Positions 8,726-16,557 of a stretch of 64,000 nucleotides of DNA are shown here, piece after piece. Positions within the stretch are counted from its first letter, which is position 1. Every line of letters starts with the position of its first letter. A model generated the notes under the pieces. The model did no database searches and was not told where the DNA came from. It saw only the letters and a program-made list of their open reading frames with translations. Source of the DNA: a virus; the IMG/VR virus record IMGVR_UViG_3300042309_002885, positions 57,926 to 121,925 of that record; one strand, given 5' to 3'. Position numbers and translations under genes: made by a program.

Positions 8726-9465
8726 ATATACATATTTTTAATATTATAACCTTCATACTTGCTAGCAATGCTTTCAAAAATTGTATATTTGCTATTGAAT
8801 AATTCTACATATTGATAATTGTCGTGAGTACCGCCGAAATCTATACCCGTATCGCCATTAGCATTGCTGTATTTGTTTTTATACCAGCTCATACCTTCAA
8901 GATGATAATAGTAGTTGGTACTTAGATCTATATCGCCAATTTTTAACTTATTGCTTTTAATGTCTTCAAGAAAGGTGGATCCTATGTCATAGATCTTGCT
9001 TGTCTTAAAGCTCTCTCGCATACGACCTTCATCAAAGAAGATAATATTTTTTTCTTTAATATGATCTACGTTGATAAAACAATGCCATGGATTAACACGA
9101 TTGTGTATCAATTTACCGCCTCTATCTCCCTCTACTTTGCCCATTAGAGTGAGGTCCATTTCCTTAAATTTTTGAAAAATACTTGTATGATTTTTTAAAA
9201 AAATTATATCCGTATCTACTAGAAGGGCATATTTTGTAGTACATTTTTCTATTAACTTGTTTACACCGCAACCGTGTGTACCACCAGGGTCGGTAAAATA
9301 AGGTATATTGTGTTCGTTTAATAATTTAGAAGTCTCTTCATTAGTAGAATTATCACATATAATAGCTTTCTGTACATTGCTGTGTGTTGACACCCACGAT
9401 CTAAGCATAGTTAGCGTTATGGTTGGTGTGTTGAATGAGCAGGAGATTAATGTTAGATCGTCCAT
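8722..9465 (-). CDS. Family 2-like glycosyltransferase
   Basis: A 247-residue protein. LTLISCSFNTPTITLTMLRSW, KAIICDNSTNEETSKLL and YALLVDTDIIFL are the three early GT-A motifs (nucleotide loop, DNST, DxD as DTD). GGTHGCGVNKLIEKC lies between them, as in enzymes where the acceptor start is read from a neighbour list. The C-terminal YYYHLEGMSWY carries a candidate metal-binding His. It overlaps its neighbours by 4 and 13 bases in the operon. Confidence 0.75.
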   Translation of the reverse strand: MDDLTLISCSFNTPTITLTMLRSWVSTHSNVQKAIICDNSTNEETSKLLNEHNIPYFTDPGGTHGCGVNKLIEKCTTKYALLVDTDIIFLKNHTSIFQKFKEMDLTLMGKVEGDRGGKLIHNRVNPWHCFINVDHIKEKNIIFFDEGRMRESFKTSKIYDIGSTFLEDIKSNKLKIGDIDLSTNYYYHLEGMSWYKNKYSNANGDTGIDFGGTHDNYQYVELFNSKYTIFESIASKYEGYNIKNMYI

Positions 9466-10289
9466 TTTGATTTTATATACTTTAGTGCCTCGATGACTTC
9501 TACCTTAGTAGATAAAGGACACATATTCGGGTAGAAGCCATGCTTTGTTTTATAAGTCTCGCGGCCTCTATGAATATTAGCGAACCACTCTTCCTTGTTT
9601 TCAGCTGTTACACTTTTATTAATTGAGTCTTCTTGTACAGTTAGAAATTTATAACTATCTGTTATATCTGCAAACCACCAAAATGGTGGATGTGCGCGAT
9701 GGTTAATAATACGTAGTGTATGATCTACATGCTCCCATGCATTATAAAACGCCTCATCATGTAAACCTACTTCATTTAAGATAGTTGATGTGAAAAAACT
9801 TAGTACACCTGCGCAGTGTTCATATAGATCTATAGATACACTATCATTATATTCTACAGTTATTTTCGGCGCTGGTTGCGAAAAAGTATCGAGTTCGTTT
9901 CTGTTGTATAAATCAAAATGTGTATTTTGCTTGCGATTAAAAGGCGTACCTGGCCCGTAATTAAAATGTTGTATACCTGTTACTTTTGATGCTTCAATAT
10001 ATCTATGAAATATATCTGTATCAATTATTTGTAGATCATCCTCTAGTATAAAAATATAATCACTCTTACCCTCAAGGAGATATTGCATAGCCTTGTTCTT
10101 AGATTTTCCTACACCAATATTTTTACCATTGTTAATAACATGTACACCGGTGATGTGTAAGTCTGTCTCAGAATCATTTATAACTACTAAATCACTTATA
10201 TAATTGCAGGAAGTAAGGCTATTTATTAAAGAATTAATAAAATTTAACCTATTACGTGTAACAATACCTATTCCTACCCTCTCTAACAT
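9453..10289 (-). CDS. Family 2-like glycosyltransferase, first gene of the glycan operon
   Basis: A 278-residue protein. It has GIGIVTRNRLNFINSLINSL, DLVVINDSET, GVGKSKNKAMQYLL and YIFILEDDLQII (EDD as the DxD motif). AFYNAWEHVDHTLRIINH is the later E(H/D)xD block, with His residues suited to metal binding. It is the promoter-proximal gene of the eleven-gene operon running to 1632. A late-type octamer lies 10 bases before its start codon. The next gene overlaps it by 13 bases. Confidence 0.75.
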   Translation of the reverse strand: MLERVGIGIVTRNRLNFINSLINSLTSCNYISDLVVINDSETDLHITGVHVINNGKNIGVGKSKNKAMQYLLEGKSDYIFILEDDLQIIDTDIFHRYIEASKVTGIQHFNYGPGTPFNRKQNTHFDLYNRNELDTFSQPAPKITVEYNDSVSIDLYEHCAGVLSFFTSTILNEVGLHDEAFYNAWEHVDHTLRIINHRAHPPFWWFADITDSYKFLTVQEDSINKSVTAENKEEWFANIHRGRETYKTKHGFYPNMCPLSTKVEVIEALKYIKSKWTI

Positions 10290-10299
10290 ACCATAAATT

Positions 10300-10307
10300 T
10301 ATTTACA
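10300..10307 (-). promoter_or_regulatory. Putative T4-like late promoter (TGTAAATA) of the glycan operon
   Basis: The - strand octamer TGTAAATA ends 10 bases before the ATG at 10289. It differs from the T4 late consensus TATAAATA at one position. A TTGATT also lies upstream (10326-10321), but at a spacing that gives no good -10 box, so a late promoter is favoured. Confidence 0.45.
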
Positions 10308-10326
10308 ATACTATAAAAAAAATCAA

Positions 10327-11058
10327 CTATATCAGTCCGAATTTTTTGTATAACTCCTTTTCATGCTCCTCTTGTTCGAGAGCAGCTTTTTGTTGTTTAA
10401 CGAGAGCTTCAAGCTCGTCGAGTTTTTCTGGATTAAATAAAGAATGCTCATCACCATACAGTTCGCCATCTTCATTAATGTACTCGGATATTATATCTAT
10501 ACGTCTTTGTGGATTACCGGGTAGTTTTATTACACCTGGCGAATCATCTTTAGGGAAGAAGACATCAGCATCGTAATTTTGCTCGTATTGTGCAAAGAGA
10601 GCTTTAAATATATTATCTATTTCCTTTATATACTCTACATTAGTGTCTCTTAAAGTATCTTCTTGTATCTTTATTGAACTATCATATTCAAGTAAGAATA
10701 TGATATCTAAATGTCTCATTGATTCTTTGGTTAAAGTGATACATTTATCAACATATTTCTTATCGAATCCATCGATACCTTTTTCATGCGCCCATAATGT
10801 ATATACTAGATTGTCAAGTGGGCATCTATCAAAAACTACTTTAGATTTTTTATCATATGATTGAAGTTGATCAATCATAAAATTAAGTATATCCCACTGT
10901 GTACTAGTTGTAGTTGAAGAAGAGTGTGGTAAACTTTTTTCTATAATAATATCTCGGTAGGTCTTTTCAGGTGTGGTGTATTTTGACCATACCGTTAAAA
11001 AGTTTTTTATAAGTGTCGTCTTACCGGTGTTTGCTGTACCTGAAAAAGCTATGCGCAT
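10327..11058 (-). CDS. NadR-like P-loop ATPase/kinase (AAA_28 type)
   Basis: A 243-residue protein starting MRIAFSGTANTGKTTLIKNF, a Walker A motif (GTANTGKT, residues 7-14). KVVFDRCPLDNLVYTLW at about residue 75 is the second nucleotide-kinase motif of the NadR C-terminal/AAA_28 family. DIIFLLEYD is the following strand. The last 40 residues are a charged, predicted helical tail (EEHEKELYKKFGLI). In NadR this domain phosphorylates nicotinamide riboside; for phage copies the substrate is unproven. It has its own sigma70-like promoter. Confidence 0.7.
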   Translation of the reverse strand: MRIAFSGTANTGKTTLIKNFLTVWSKYTTPEKTYRDIIIEKSLPHSSSTTTSTQWDILNFMIDQLQSYDKKSKVVFDRCPLDNLVYTLWAHEKGIDGFDKKYVDKCITLTKESMRHLDIIFLLEYDSSIKIQEDTLRDTNVEYIKEIDNIFKALFAQYEQNYDADVFFPKDDSPGVIKLPGNPQRRIDIISEYINEDGELYGDEHSLFNPEKLDELEALVKQQKAALEQEEHEKELYKKFGLI

Positions 11059-11091
11059 AATATTATATATTATGGGTTAGCAATTTTTCAA
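11059..11091 (-). promoter_or_regulatory. Sigma70-like promoter for the NadR-like gene
   Basis: On the - strand: TTGAAA (11091-11086), 16-base spacer, TATATA (11069-11064), then 5 bases to the ATG at 11058. The predicted transcription start coincides with the start codon within a base or two. Confidence 0.6.
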
Positions 11092-11679
11092 GAAAGAAGA
11101 CCACTCATCTTTGTATATATCAAAAGTAAGTCCGTTATTTGGCTTATACGGTCTATATCTTAATTTAAGACCTACTTCGCTTAAATATTTGTTACTTTTC
11201 TTTGAATTTAAAAGTCTGTCACATGTGACTAAATTTTCCCAGGTATCTTTACCCCCCTTACTTTTCGGTACAACATGATCAACACTAAGTTGCTCTTTGG
11301 TTAATTTTTTACCTGTATACACGCATGTGTAATTATCTCTCTTATATATATTATGCTTAGTAGGAAATTGTACACGATTAAAAATAACTCTATCGAAGTT
11401 AGTGCAGATTACTACCTGAGGGATTCTTACAGGTCCTCTAGCAGTATGTAAGTAATCATCATAAGGTCTTATTGGTAAAGATAGCCAATCCTTAACCCTA
11501 GGAACTGTAGTAAAGTATTCTACATTCTCTAAGTTTACACTAGCATCATCTCCCTCTTCGTAAGTTATATCTAAAGGTATTACTGCACCGGAAAATATAT
11601 TTCCGAATGTCTTCTGCACTCCCTCAACAGCAACAGGAAAATAATACTTATTAAGTACTAAGGTCTTGTATGTTTTCAT
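11077..11679 (-). CDS. HNH endonuclease
   Basis: A 200-residue protein. The HNH fold is at residues about 120-165: NIYKRDNYTCVYTGKKL, then LSVDHVVPKSKGGKDTWENLV and CDRLLNSKKSNKYL. DHV..K..GG...W.N is the beta-beta-alpha metal site (catalytic His in VDH, Asn in ENL). The family's first Cys pair is only partly present (C...TGK). The N-terminal 110 residues may bind DNA. Its start shares one base with the queE stop (TGATG). It could be a homing or a host-defence nuclease. Confidence 0.8.
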   Translation of the reverse strand: MKTYKTLVLNKYYFPVAVEGVQKTFGNIFSGAVIPLDITYEEGDDASVNLENVEYFTTVPRVKDWLSLPIRPYDDYLHTARGPVRIPQVVICTNFDRVIFNRVQFPTKHNIYKRDNYTCVYTGKKLTKEQLSVDHVVPKSKGGKDTWENLVTCDRLLNSKKSNKYLSEVGLKLRYRPYKPNNGLTFDIYKDEWSSFLKNC

Positions 11680-12440
11680 CAGACTTTAAGTGCCATATTC
11701 CAGAGAAGAAGATGAAGTCTCGGACTGAAGTTAACATGCATTGCTTTAGCGTATTCTGCAACAGCTGGAGCTTTCTCAATATGCTCTTCGCGTGACCCGC
11801 AACATGGCATAAACCATACACGACTAAGCGGTACGTTAATATTTTCCTTATCGTTTACATATTTACGCCAGATTTCTTCAATGTCTTCTGATCTGCTAAT
11901 TACAAATTTGAATCCAGAGTTATGATCTTTATGCCATTTCAGTACTTCTGGCTTATAGGTCTTTTCCTCTGGATCGCCGTTAGTGGTAAGTTTAGGTGAG
12001 GTAGTAAAAGTAGCATTAAATTCTGTAACCCATCGCTCATCGGGCATTAATGTAGCATTGGTTTCGAAGTCAATACGAGGTATAAAATTATATCGATCTC
12101 TAAACGCCTCAACAAATTTAAGCAATTGTTTCTGCTGAATCATAGGCTCACCACCAGTTAGCTTCCAAATAGCACCCTCACGCAAGTGAGTGACGTGATT
12201 ACCGGTCGCCATGAGTTCGAAGATTTCATTAAATGACTTCTTATTCTTTACTGACCAAGAAATAAACGAATCACAACCATTAGGAGAATCTTTTGACGCA
12301 AACCCGGAGCAACTCAAATTACACATGGACATCCTCATAAAAACAGATGGTTGACCAATATATTCTCCTTCACCTTCTAGTGTGTAAAAGATAAGATCAT
12401 CACTCAAAAAGATAGTCTCTGTATCACAATCTACGCTCAT
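11679..12440 (-). CDS. queE: 7-carboxy-7-deazaguanine synthase QueE (radical SAM)
   Basis: A 253-residue protein. YTLEGEGEYIGQPSVFMRMSMC is the QueE N-terminus. The radical-SAM cysteines read CNLSCSGFASKDSPNGC (C-x3-C-x11-C), with a short insertion before the third Cys compared with CX3CX2C. WKLTGGEPMIQ is the GGEP SAM motif, and FETNAT and KFVISR follow. It converts 6-carboxytetrahydropterin to CDG in the preQ0 pathway. folE, queD and queC are also in this window. It has its own sigma70-like promoter. Confidence 0.9.
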   Translation of the reverse strand: MSVDCDTETIFLSDDLIFYTLEGEGEYIGQPSVFMRMSMCNLSCSGFASKDSPNGCDSFISWSVKNKKSFNEIFELMATGNHVTHLREGAIWKLTGGEPMIQQKQLLKFVEAFRDRYNFIPRIDFETNATLMPDERWVTEFNATFTTSPKLTTNGDPEEKTYKPEVLKWHKDHNSGFKFVISRSEDIEEIWRKYVNDKENINVPLSRVWFMPCCGSREEHIEKAPAVAEYAKAMHVNFSPRLHLLLWNMALKV

Positions 12441-12477
12441 ATATAATATATTATGATATAGTTCCCGACAGAATCAA
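12441..12477 (-). promoter_or_regulatory. Sigma70-like promoter for queE
   Basis: On the - strand: TTGATT (12477-12472), 18-base spacer, TAATAT (12453-12448), then 7 bases to the ATG at 12440. The predicted start lies one base before the start codon. Confidence 0.55.
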
Positions 12478-12486
12478 GTGTTTTTG

Positions 12487-12494
12487 AATAAATA
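12487..12494 (+). promoter_or_regulatory. Late-type octamer AATAAATA upstream of phoH
   Basis: The + strand octamer AATAAATA ends 7 bases before the phoH ATG at 12502. It fits the late NNTAAATA pattern seen at many genes in the window. No sigma70-like pair was found here. Confidence 0.4.
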
Positions 12495-12501
12495 CTAATG
12501 C

Positions 12502-13251
12502 ATGACTCACAAGTCCCCTACGCGTAAGCGTAAAAATGCAGGTTTGGATGAATTAGTAGATATCGAAGATTCTATCCAAAAAAACTGGCTTTTTAATTTT
12601 AAAATTAAAAAGCCCTTCTACTTCAACACCAACCACAAAGCGTTTTATGAGTGTATAAAGCGTGAAGAGACTAATATGGTCTTTGTTGATGGTCCAGCGG
12701 GTAGTGCAAAGTCATATATTGCCGTACTTGCCGGGTTAGAGCTTATAAAAGATCAAAAGACACGAGGTATTACCTACATTAGATCTGTTATTGAGTCTGC
12801 GTCAAGATCTATTGGTGCACTTCCAGGTGAGGTAGATGATAAATTCTTACCTTACGCAATGCCTTTAATTGAAAAGGTTAGAGAGGTTACCGATGATAGT
12901 ACATGCGGGTTACTACAGTCTAGTAACATTATACATGCAGTGCCTGTTAACTTTGTTAGAGGACTTACATTCAACGATAGTGTTGTAATAGTTGACGAAG
13001 CGCAAAATCTAACCAAGGGTGAGCTTGTAACAATATTAACGCGTTTTGGTAAGAATACAAAATATATTGTTTGTGGAGATTTAAAACAATCTGATATTGG
13101 TAAAGCTTCAGGATATGAGGAAATATTTAAACGTTTTAATAATGAAAAATGCGTAGATAATGAAATCTACGCATTTAAATTTGGTGAAGCAGAAATCGTA
13201 AGAAGTAAAATTCTACGATTTATTGTTGATGTTTTAGAAGCTAAACATTAA
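12502..13251 (+). CDS. phoH: PhoH-like P-loop ATPase
   Basis: A 249-residue protein. It has MVFVDGPAGSAKSYIAVLAGLE, a Walker A loop (GPAGSAKS, residues about 60-67), ITYIRSVIE, GALPGEVDDKFLPYAMPL, SVVIVDEAQNLTKGEL (Walker B) and YIVCGDLKQSD. These are the PhoH/helicase-like motifs in their usual order. PhoH is widespread in marine phages; its role is unresolved (RNA or phosphate-stress linked). It converges on queD with a 4-base overlap, and two hairpins lie in its last 110 coding bases. Confidence 0.9.
   Translation: MTHKSPTRKRKNAGLDELVDIEDSIQKNWLFNFKIKKPFYFNTNHKAFYECIKREETNMVFVDGPAGSAKSYIAVLAGLELIKDQKTRGITYIRSVIESASRSIGALPGEVDDKFLPYAMPLIEKVREVTDDSTCGLLQSSNIIHAVPVNFVRGLTFNDSVVIVDEAQNLTKGELVTILTRFGKNTKYIVCGDLKQSDIGKASGYEEIFKRFNNEKCVDNEIYAFKFGEAEIVRSKILRFIVDVLEAKH
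13147..13176. terminator. Intragenic hairpin at the 3' end of phoH
   Basis: A perfect 12-bp stem (AAATGCGTAGAT / ATCTACGCATTT) around a 6-base loop, with flanking A and T runs. It lies inside phoH, 75 bases before the stop, at a convergent junction with no intergenic space. It is probably a bidirectional terminator; the T tract is interrupted, so efficiency is uncertain. Confidence 0.5.
13193..13221. terminator. Second hairpin near the phoH/queD junction
   Basis: AAATCGTAAGAA pairs with TTCTACGATTT with a single-base bulge. It lies 30 bases before the phoH stop and 17 bases after the first hairpin. It may act with that hairpin as a tandem terminator. Confidence 0.35.
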
Positions 13252-13877
13252 CCCCAGCTAGTACCAGAAAACCAGTTACCTTTACCGGATGTAACGTTTG
13301 AGCCTACGTGTGCAGCGTTAGCGGATACATGCCCAATATCTATCGATGGACTTACATTATTTGTAGTAATGTTAACCTCTTCATGTACTTTGCTATTAAG
13401 TGGTTGTGTGCTTGGTTTTGTTAAGCAGCATTTTTTTTCTGTGTAAGTAGCGGAATTTTCTTCGTGTTCAAACACTTCAACCTTTTCCACCCAGCATCTA
13501 TCGTTGGTGTGATTTTTAATAAAATTATTTGCAACACTAAAAACCGTTTCGGCAACTCGCTCAATACCTACACCCTTTTCTAAGACTCTTAATTGAATAA
13601 TTCCTCGCTTATCGAGATCTTCAAAAACAGGTAATTCAGGATCATCTGCTGCAACAGTTGTAGTATGATCAAAAATATGCTTAAGTTTATCTTTAAGATC
13701 TTTTAGTCCTCCAAAATCTACACACCAGTTTTTATCATCAAGAGATGAAGCTCCAAACCAGAGCTTAGCTTTAAGTTGATAACCGTGAAGGAATTTACAA
13801 TGTGAATGCGAAGCCCTCCATTGGCGAAACGCACATGATCCTAATTCAATAATTTTTGTTGATTCATACTTACTCAT
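13248..13877 (-). CDS. queD: 6-carboxytetrahydropterin synthase QueD-like
   Basis: A 209-residue protein. FRQWRASHSHCKFLHGYQLKAKL carries the catalytic Cys and the metal-binding His cluster. WCVDFGGLKDLKDKLKHIFDHTT is the substrate and metal block, and LRVLEKGVGIERVAETVF matches the ...PTaE.vA motif in a divergent form. The canonical HGH reads HGY here, a change seen in some QueD-like families. The last 50 residues (after about 160) extend beyond QueD and are low-complexity (Ser/Val/Asn/Gly). It makes CPH4 from dihydroneopterin triphosphate, the step between FolE and QueE. Confidence 0.85.
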   Translation of the reverse strand: MSKYESTKIIELGSCAFRQWRASHSHCKFLHGYQLKAKLWFGASSLDDKNWCVDFGGLKDLKDKLKHIFDHTTTVAADDPELPVFEDLDKRGIIQLRVLEKGVGIERVAETVFSVANNFIKNHTNDRCWVEKVEVFEHEENSATYTEKKCCLTKPSTQPLNSKVHEEVNITTNNVSPSIDIGHVSANAAHVGSNVTSGKGNWFSGTSWG

Positions 13878-13915
13878 AATTTATATAGTATAGGCACCAT
13901 ATAAATATTTTTCAA
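13878..13915 (-). promoter_or_regulatory. Sigma70-like promoter for queD
   Basis: On the - strand: TTGAAA (13915-13910), 17-base spacer, TATACT (13892-13887), then 9 bases to the ATG at 13877, predicting a leader of about 4 bases. A late-like TATAAATT also lies just before the ATG, so the gene may be read at both stages. Confidence 0.6.
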
Positions 13916-14859
13916 CTGCGAGAAAGTAATAAAGTTTCTTCTAATAGTTGTTTCTGTGTTTTGCCTGTTATAGGTACGTTAGATTCTACATACAGTGGAA
14001 CTAGGACGCTTTTTAGTTTATCTATTTGATTATCAGGTATTACCGTGTTTATATCAACTATATTTACACCCGTTGCTTTGCTTATTAAATCCTGTAAGTT
14101 TTTAGCATTAGGTAGTACATTTCTTGCAGACCTGTCATTTAATCGAATCTCTCTTGTTAAAAAAGCGATAATATTTTTAACGGGATAGCCATTTGCTTTA
14201 TTATCTCTATACCTACGTACAAGCTCATTAAATACAGGCAATCGTCCCGTTTTACTTGCACTTGAATGATATACATACCCCGTCTTTGTATCATATATCT
14301 CACCTATCTGTAGCCCCTTGGCTGTTCTAAAAACTTCTGCTGTTAGGGTCGCAAGCGGCGTTGTTTCTTCGGTTTTAGAAGGTGTATCTTCAGCGTCGCC
14401 CTGCTTTTTAACTTTACGTATTTTACGTTTAACTATTTCACGTCCAATGGGTATAAATGGCTTTACTAACGATCCCGCTGCTTCTCCGTATTGTTTGTAT
14501 CTACGGTCTCCACCACGCTCATATACATATGCTGTAAAGGTTATAAGTGTTACGTTTTTAGGACCGACTAACTCTCTAAACCAGGATTTTTTAGGGTTAG
14601 CGGGTTTTTGTTTTTGGTCAATAATTTTAACTAGTTCTATATCAGTATTATACCCAAGATATTGCTCTAAAACACTAGCAGGTTGTTGACTTTTATACGC
14701 GCTATAGGTTTTGATAAACGGACTTGCGACTGCTGCTAAAGGTTCTGTTATTTCGGGAGCAAAGGCTGTAATAGCTGCTTTTGCTGCAGCAGCACCACCT
14801 CTAATTCGATCTAAAAACCCAGTCTCTAATAAAAGATCCTTTTGTGTTATGTGACCCAT
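13912..14859 (-). CDS. Putative head-targeted virion protein (LLE leader site)
   Basis: The start at 14859 (MGHITQ...) is chosen because the late octamer TATAAATA ends 5 bases before it; in-frame ATGs at 14865 and 14928 overlap or precede the promoter. The 315-residue protein begins MGHITQKDLLLETG, which fits a short leader ending in an LxE cleavage site. It continues with an Ala-rich segment (GGAAAAKAAITAF), a basic stretch (REIVKRKIRKVKKQG) and a mixed C-terminus. No enzyme motif was recognised. It is probably a structural or internal head protein, judged by promoter class and leader. Confidence 0.6.
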   Translation of the reverse strand: MGHITQKDLLLETGFLDRIRGGAAAAKAAITAFAPEITEPLAAVASPFIKTYSAYKSQQPASVLEQYLGYNTDIELVKIIDQKQKPANPKKSWFRELVGPKNVTLITFTAYVYERGGDRRYKQYGEAAGSLVKPFIPIGREIVKRKIRKVKKQGDAEDTPSKTEETTPLATLTAEVFRTAKGLQIGEIYDTKTGYVYHSSASKTGRLPVFNELVRRYRDNKANGYPVKNIIAFLTREIRLNDRSARNVLPNAKNLQDLISKATGVNIVDINTVIPDNQIDKLKSVLVPLYVESNVPITGKTQKQLLEETLLLSRS

Positions 14860-14864
14860 GTACA

Positions 14865-14872
14865 TATTTATA
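14865..14872 (-). promoter_or_regulatory. T4-like late promoter (TATAAATA)
   Basis: A perfect late octamer on the - strand, 5 bases before the ATG at 14859. By T4 spacing the transcript would begin at the start codon. It is 36 bases from the divergent folE start. Confidence 0.65.
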
Positions 14873-14907
14873 GTAGAAAATGAAATATTTAGTATTATAT
14901 TTAGCTT

Positions 14908-15576
14908 ATGGATGATTTTGAAGAACAAGACCTACAAGGTGAAGCGGTAAAGCTACCTAACGCTAATGGCAATGCACCTAGAACAGATAAAGAAAAACAA
15001 AATATAATTAAACGCGCTGCAAAAGCTTATGAAAAGTATCTAGACGCATTAGGCTTTGATTGGAGAAACGATCCAAACTCCTCTAATACACCGATGCGAG
15101 TAGCGAAAGCTTTTGTTAATGATATCGCATCGGGGTGCTATAATAACCCACCGACGGTGACAGCGTTTCCTACTGATGGTTATGACGGGGTTATAGCACA
15201 ATGTAATATACCTGTCAAATCCCTCTGCTCACACCATCACCTTGCTTTTACAGGTGTAGCTCATGTAGCATATATTCCTTCTCTCGATGGTAAGGTTATC
15301 GGACTTAGTAAGCTTAATCGTATAGTTGAATTCTATGCACGTAGACCTCAAATTCAGGAAGGTCTTACCAAACAAATTGCAGAAGCTATTGATCAGGTAT
15401 GTGAAAAAAATCGCGGAGTAGCCGTAGTTGTTAAAGCTCAACATACATGTGCATGTCACCGCGGTGTAAAGCATGAAGGCTGTTATATGATTACATCAAA
15501 GCTAACAGGTGATTTTATGGAAGATGAAAAGACACGGACGGAGTTCTATAAGTTTATTGATATGGCCTCTAAATAG
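14908..15576 (+). CDS. folE: GTP cyclohydrolase I (FolE)
   Basis: A 222-residue protein. [20 protein letters not shown] carries the zinc Cys and His residues (CSHHH), [22 protein letters not shown] is the GTP-binding block, and [14 protein letters not shown] has the second zinc Cys. These define GTP cyclohydrolase I. It makes dihydroneopterin triphosphate, which feeds queD. The N-terminal 40 residues ([18 protein letters not shown]) are an acidic extension. It is followed after 20 bases by another + strand gene. Confidence 0.92.
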   Translation: MDDFEEQDLQGEAVKLPNANGNAPRTDKEKQNIIKRAAKAYEKYLDALGFDWRNDPNSSNTPMRVAKAFVNDIASGCYNNPPTVTAFPTDGYDGVIAQCNIPVKSLCSHHHLAFTGVAHVAYIPSLDGKVIGLSKLNRIVEFYARRPQIQEGLTKQIAEAIDQVCEKNRGVAVVVKAQHTCACHRGVKHEGCYMITSKLTGDFMEDEKTRTEFYKFIDMASK

Positions 15577-15596
15577 GAACTTAGTCATACTTCTGT

Positions 15597-16133
15597 ATGA
15601 ATATTTTTATTACTAATGAAGATCCCGTGTTAGCCGCACGGGATCTTTGTGATAAGCATGTACGGTCTAAAATGCAAATTGAAGGAGCTATTATGTTAGC
15701 TCATGCGTTTCCTCAAGAGGTTTTAGATCACCCCTCTACTCCAAAAACCAAAACTGGTAAGTCTCGTAAATCTGGTAAAGGGTATTCAAAGCATCAATGT
15801 TCTATATGGGCGCGAGAGTCAAAAGAAAATTTTATGTGGTTAGTAAATCACACTCTTGAGCAGTTTGAAGAAAGAATGTATAGGTGGCCTAATTCGACTG
15901 AGCATTTCACAAAAGAATTTATCGGATGGTGTAGTAAAAATTTACATAATACTTTTATTGAAAAAACTTCATTAACTCCTTTTGCTGTAGCTATAAAAAG
16001 TGATTGCATTTGTCGTAAAATTATTACTAATTTTGACAGCTTACCGGTAGTAGAGCAATATAGAGCTTATATAATACACGATAAAAGTTTTGCTGCCTGG
16101 ACAAAAAGAGAAATACCTAGTTGGTATAGTTAA
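15597..16133 (+). CDS. Conserved phage protein of unknown function
   Basis: A 178-residue protein. It begins MNIFITNEDPVLAARDLCDKHVRSK, followed by HQCSIWARESKENFMWLVNH, SLTPFAVAI, EQYRAYIIHDKSFAAWTKREIPSW. This pattern (DP..AA...CDKHV, C..WAR.S..N..WL, TPFA.A, AYR.Y...K..FA.WTKR..P.W) recurs in many T4-like and other phages, but no function is established. His, Cys and Asp residues in the two early blocks could bind metal. Its 3' end overlaps the convergent gene at 16117 by 17 bases. Confidence 0.7.
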   Translation: MNIFITNEDPVLAARDLCDKHVRSKMQIEGAIMLAHAFPQEVLDHPSTPKTKTGKSRKSGKGYSKHQCSIWARESKENFMWLVNHTLEQFEERMYRWPNSTEHFTKEFIGWCSKNLHNTFIEKTSLTPFAVAIKSDCICRKIITNFDSLPVVEQYRAYIIHDKSFAAWTKREIPSWYS

Positions 16134-16557
16134 TCTCGATCTGATCATCAGCAATATGATTTGAAGATACATCAATTAGCGCGTCAAGCTGCTTAATAAA
16201 ATCTTTACCTATAAGTACTTTATACTCATTCTGCGATCTATTACCAATACTAAAAGGTATATTATCGAACTCTGTTCCAGCAAATTTCATTCTAAATGAA
16301 ACAACAGGTCTTTCCTCTACGTGACCTGCACCTACATTAATGTTAATAGTATCATGAACGTCTTTAATGATTCGCTTACCGCCGACCGTTGTAAAGGTAA
16401 CCTTATTGCCTTGCTTTGCAATATCATCGCCGTGTAACACGTTGTAAGCTCCATTACCAGAGTCAATTTTTGCCTCGAGAGATCCGACTCCAGCGAGCTC
16501 TATTTTTTCAATAAGGCCTATAACTGTCGCTTCAAAGAATTTCTTAAAACTTTTCAT
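16117..16557 (-). CDS. Retropepsin-like/RimK-type zinc protease-like protein with capsid-targeting-like leader
   Basis: The start at 16557 (MKSFKKFFEA) is chosen because it overlaps the upstream stop as TAATG; an earlier ATG lies inside the upstream gene. The 146-residue protein contains GVGSLEAKIDSGNGAYNVL, a DSG motif in the position of the aspartic-protease DTG, and KVLIGKDFIKQL near the C-terminus. This order fits the retropepsin-like family PF05618 (ATP-dependent zinc protease). The leader MKSFKKFFEA resembles T4 internal-protein capsid-targeting sequences, so it may be packaged. Confidence 0.6.
   Translation of the reverse strand: MKSFKKFFEATVIGLIEKIELAGVGSLEAKIDSGNGAYNVLHGDDIAKQGNKVTFTTVGGKRIIKDVHDTININVGAGHVEERPVVSFRMKFAGTEFDNIPFSIGNRSQNEYKVLIGKDFIKQLDALIDVSSNHIADDQIEINYTN

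Noticed and set aside
16093-16133. ATACC-TAGTT-GGTAT hairpin at the 15597/16117 convergent junction
   Set aside because: Only 5 bp with no T run, too weak to call a terminator.
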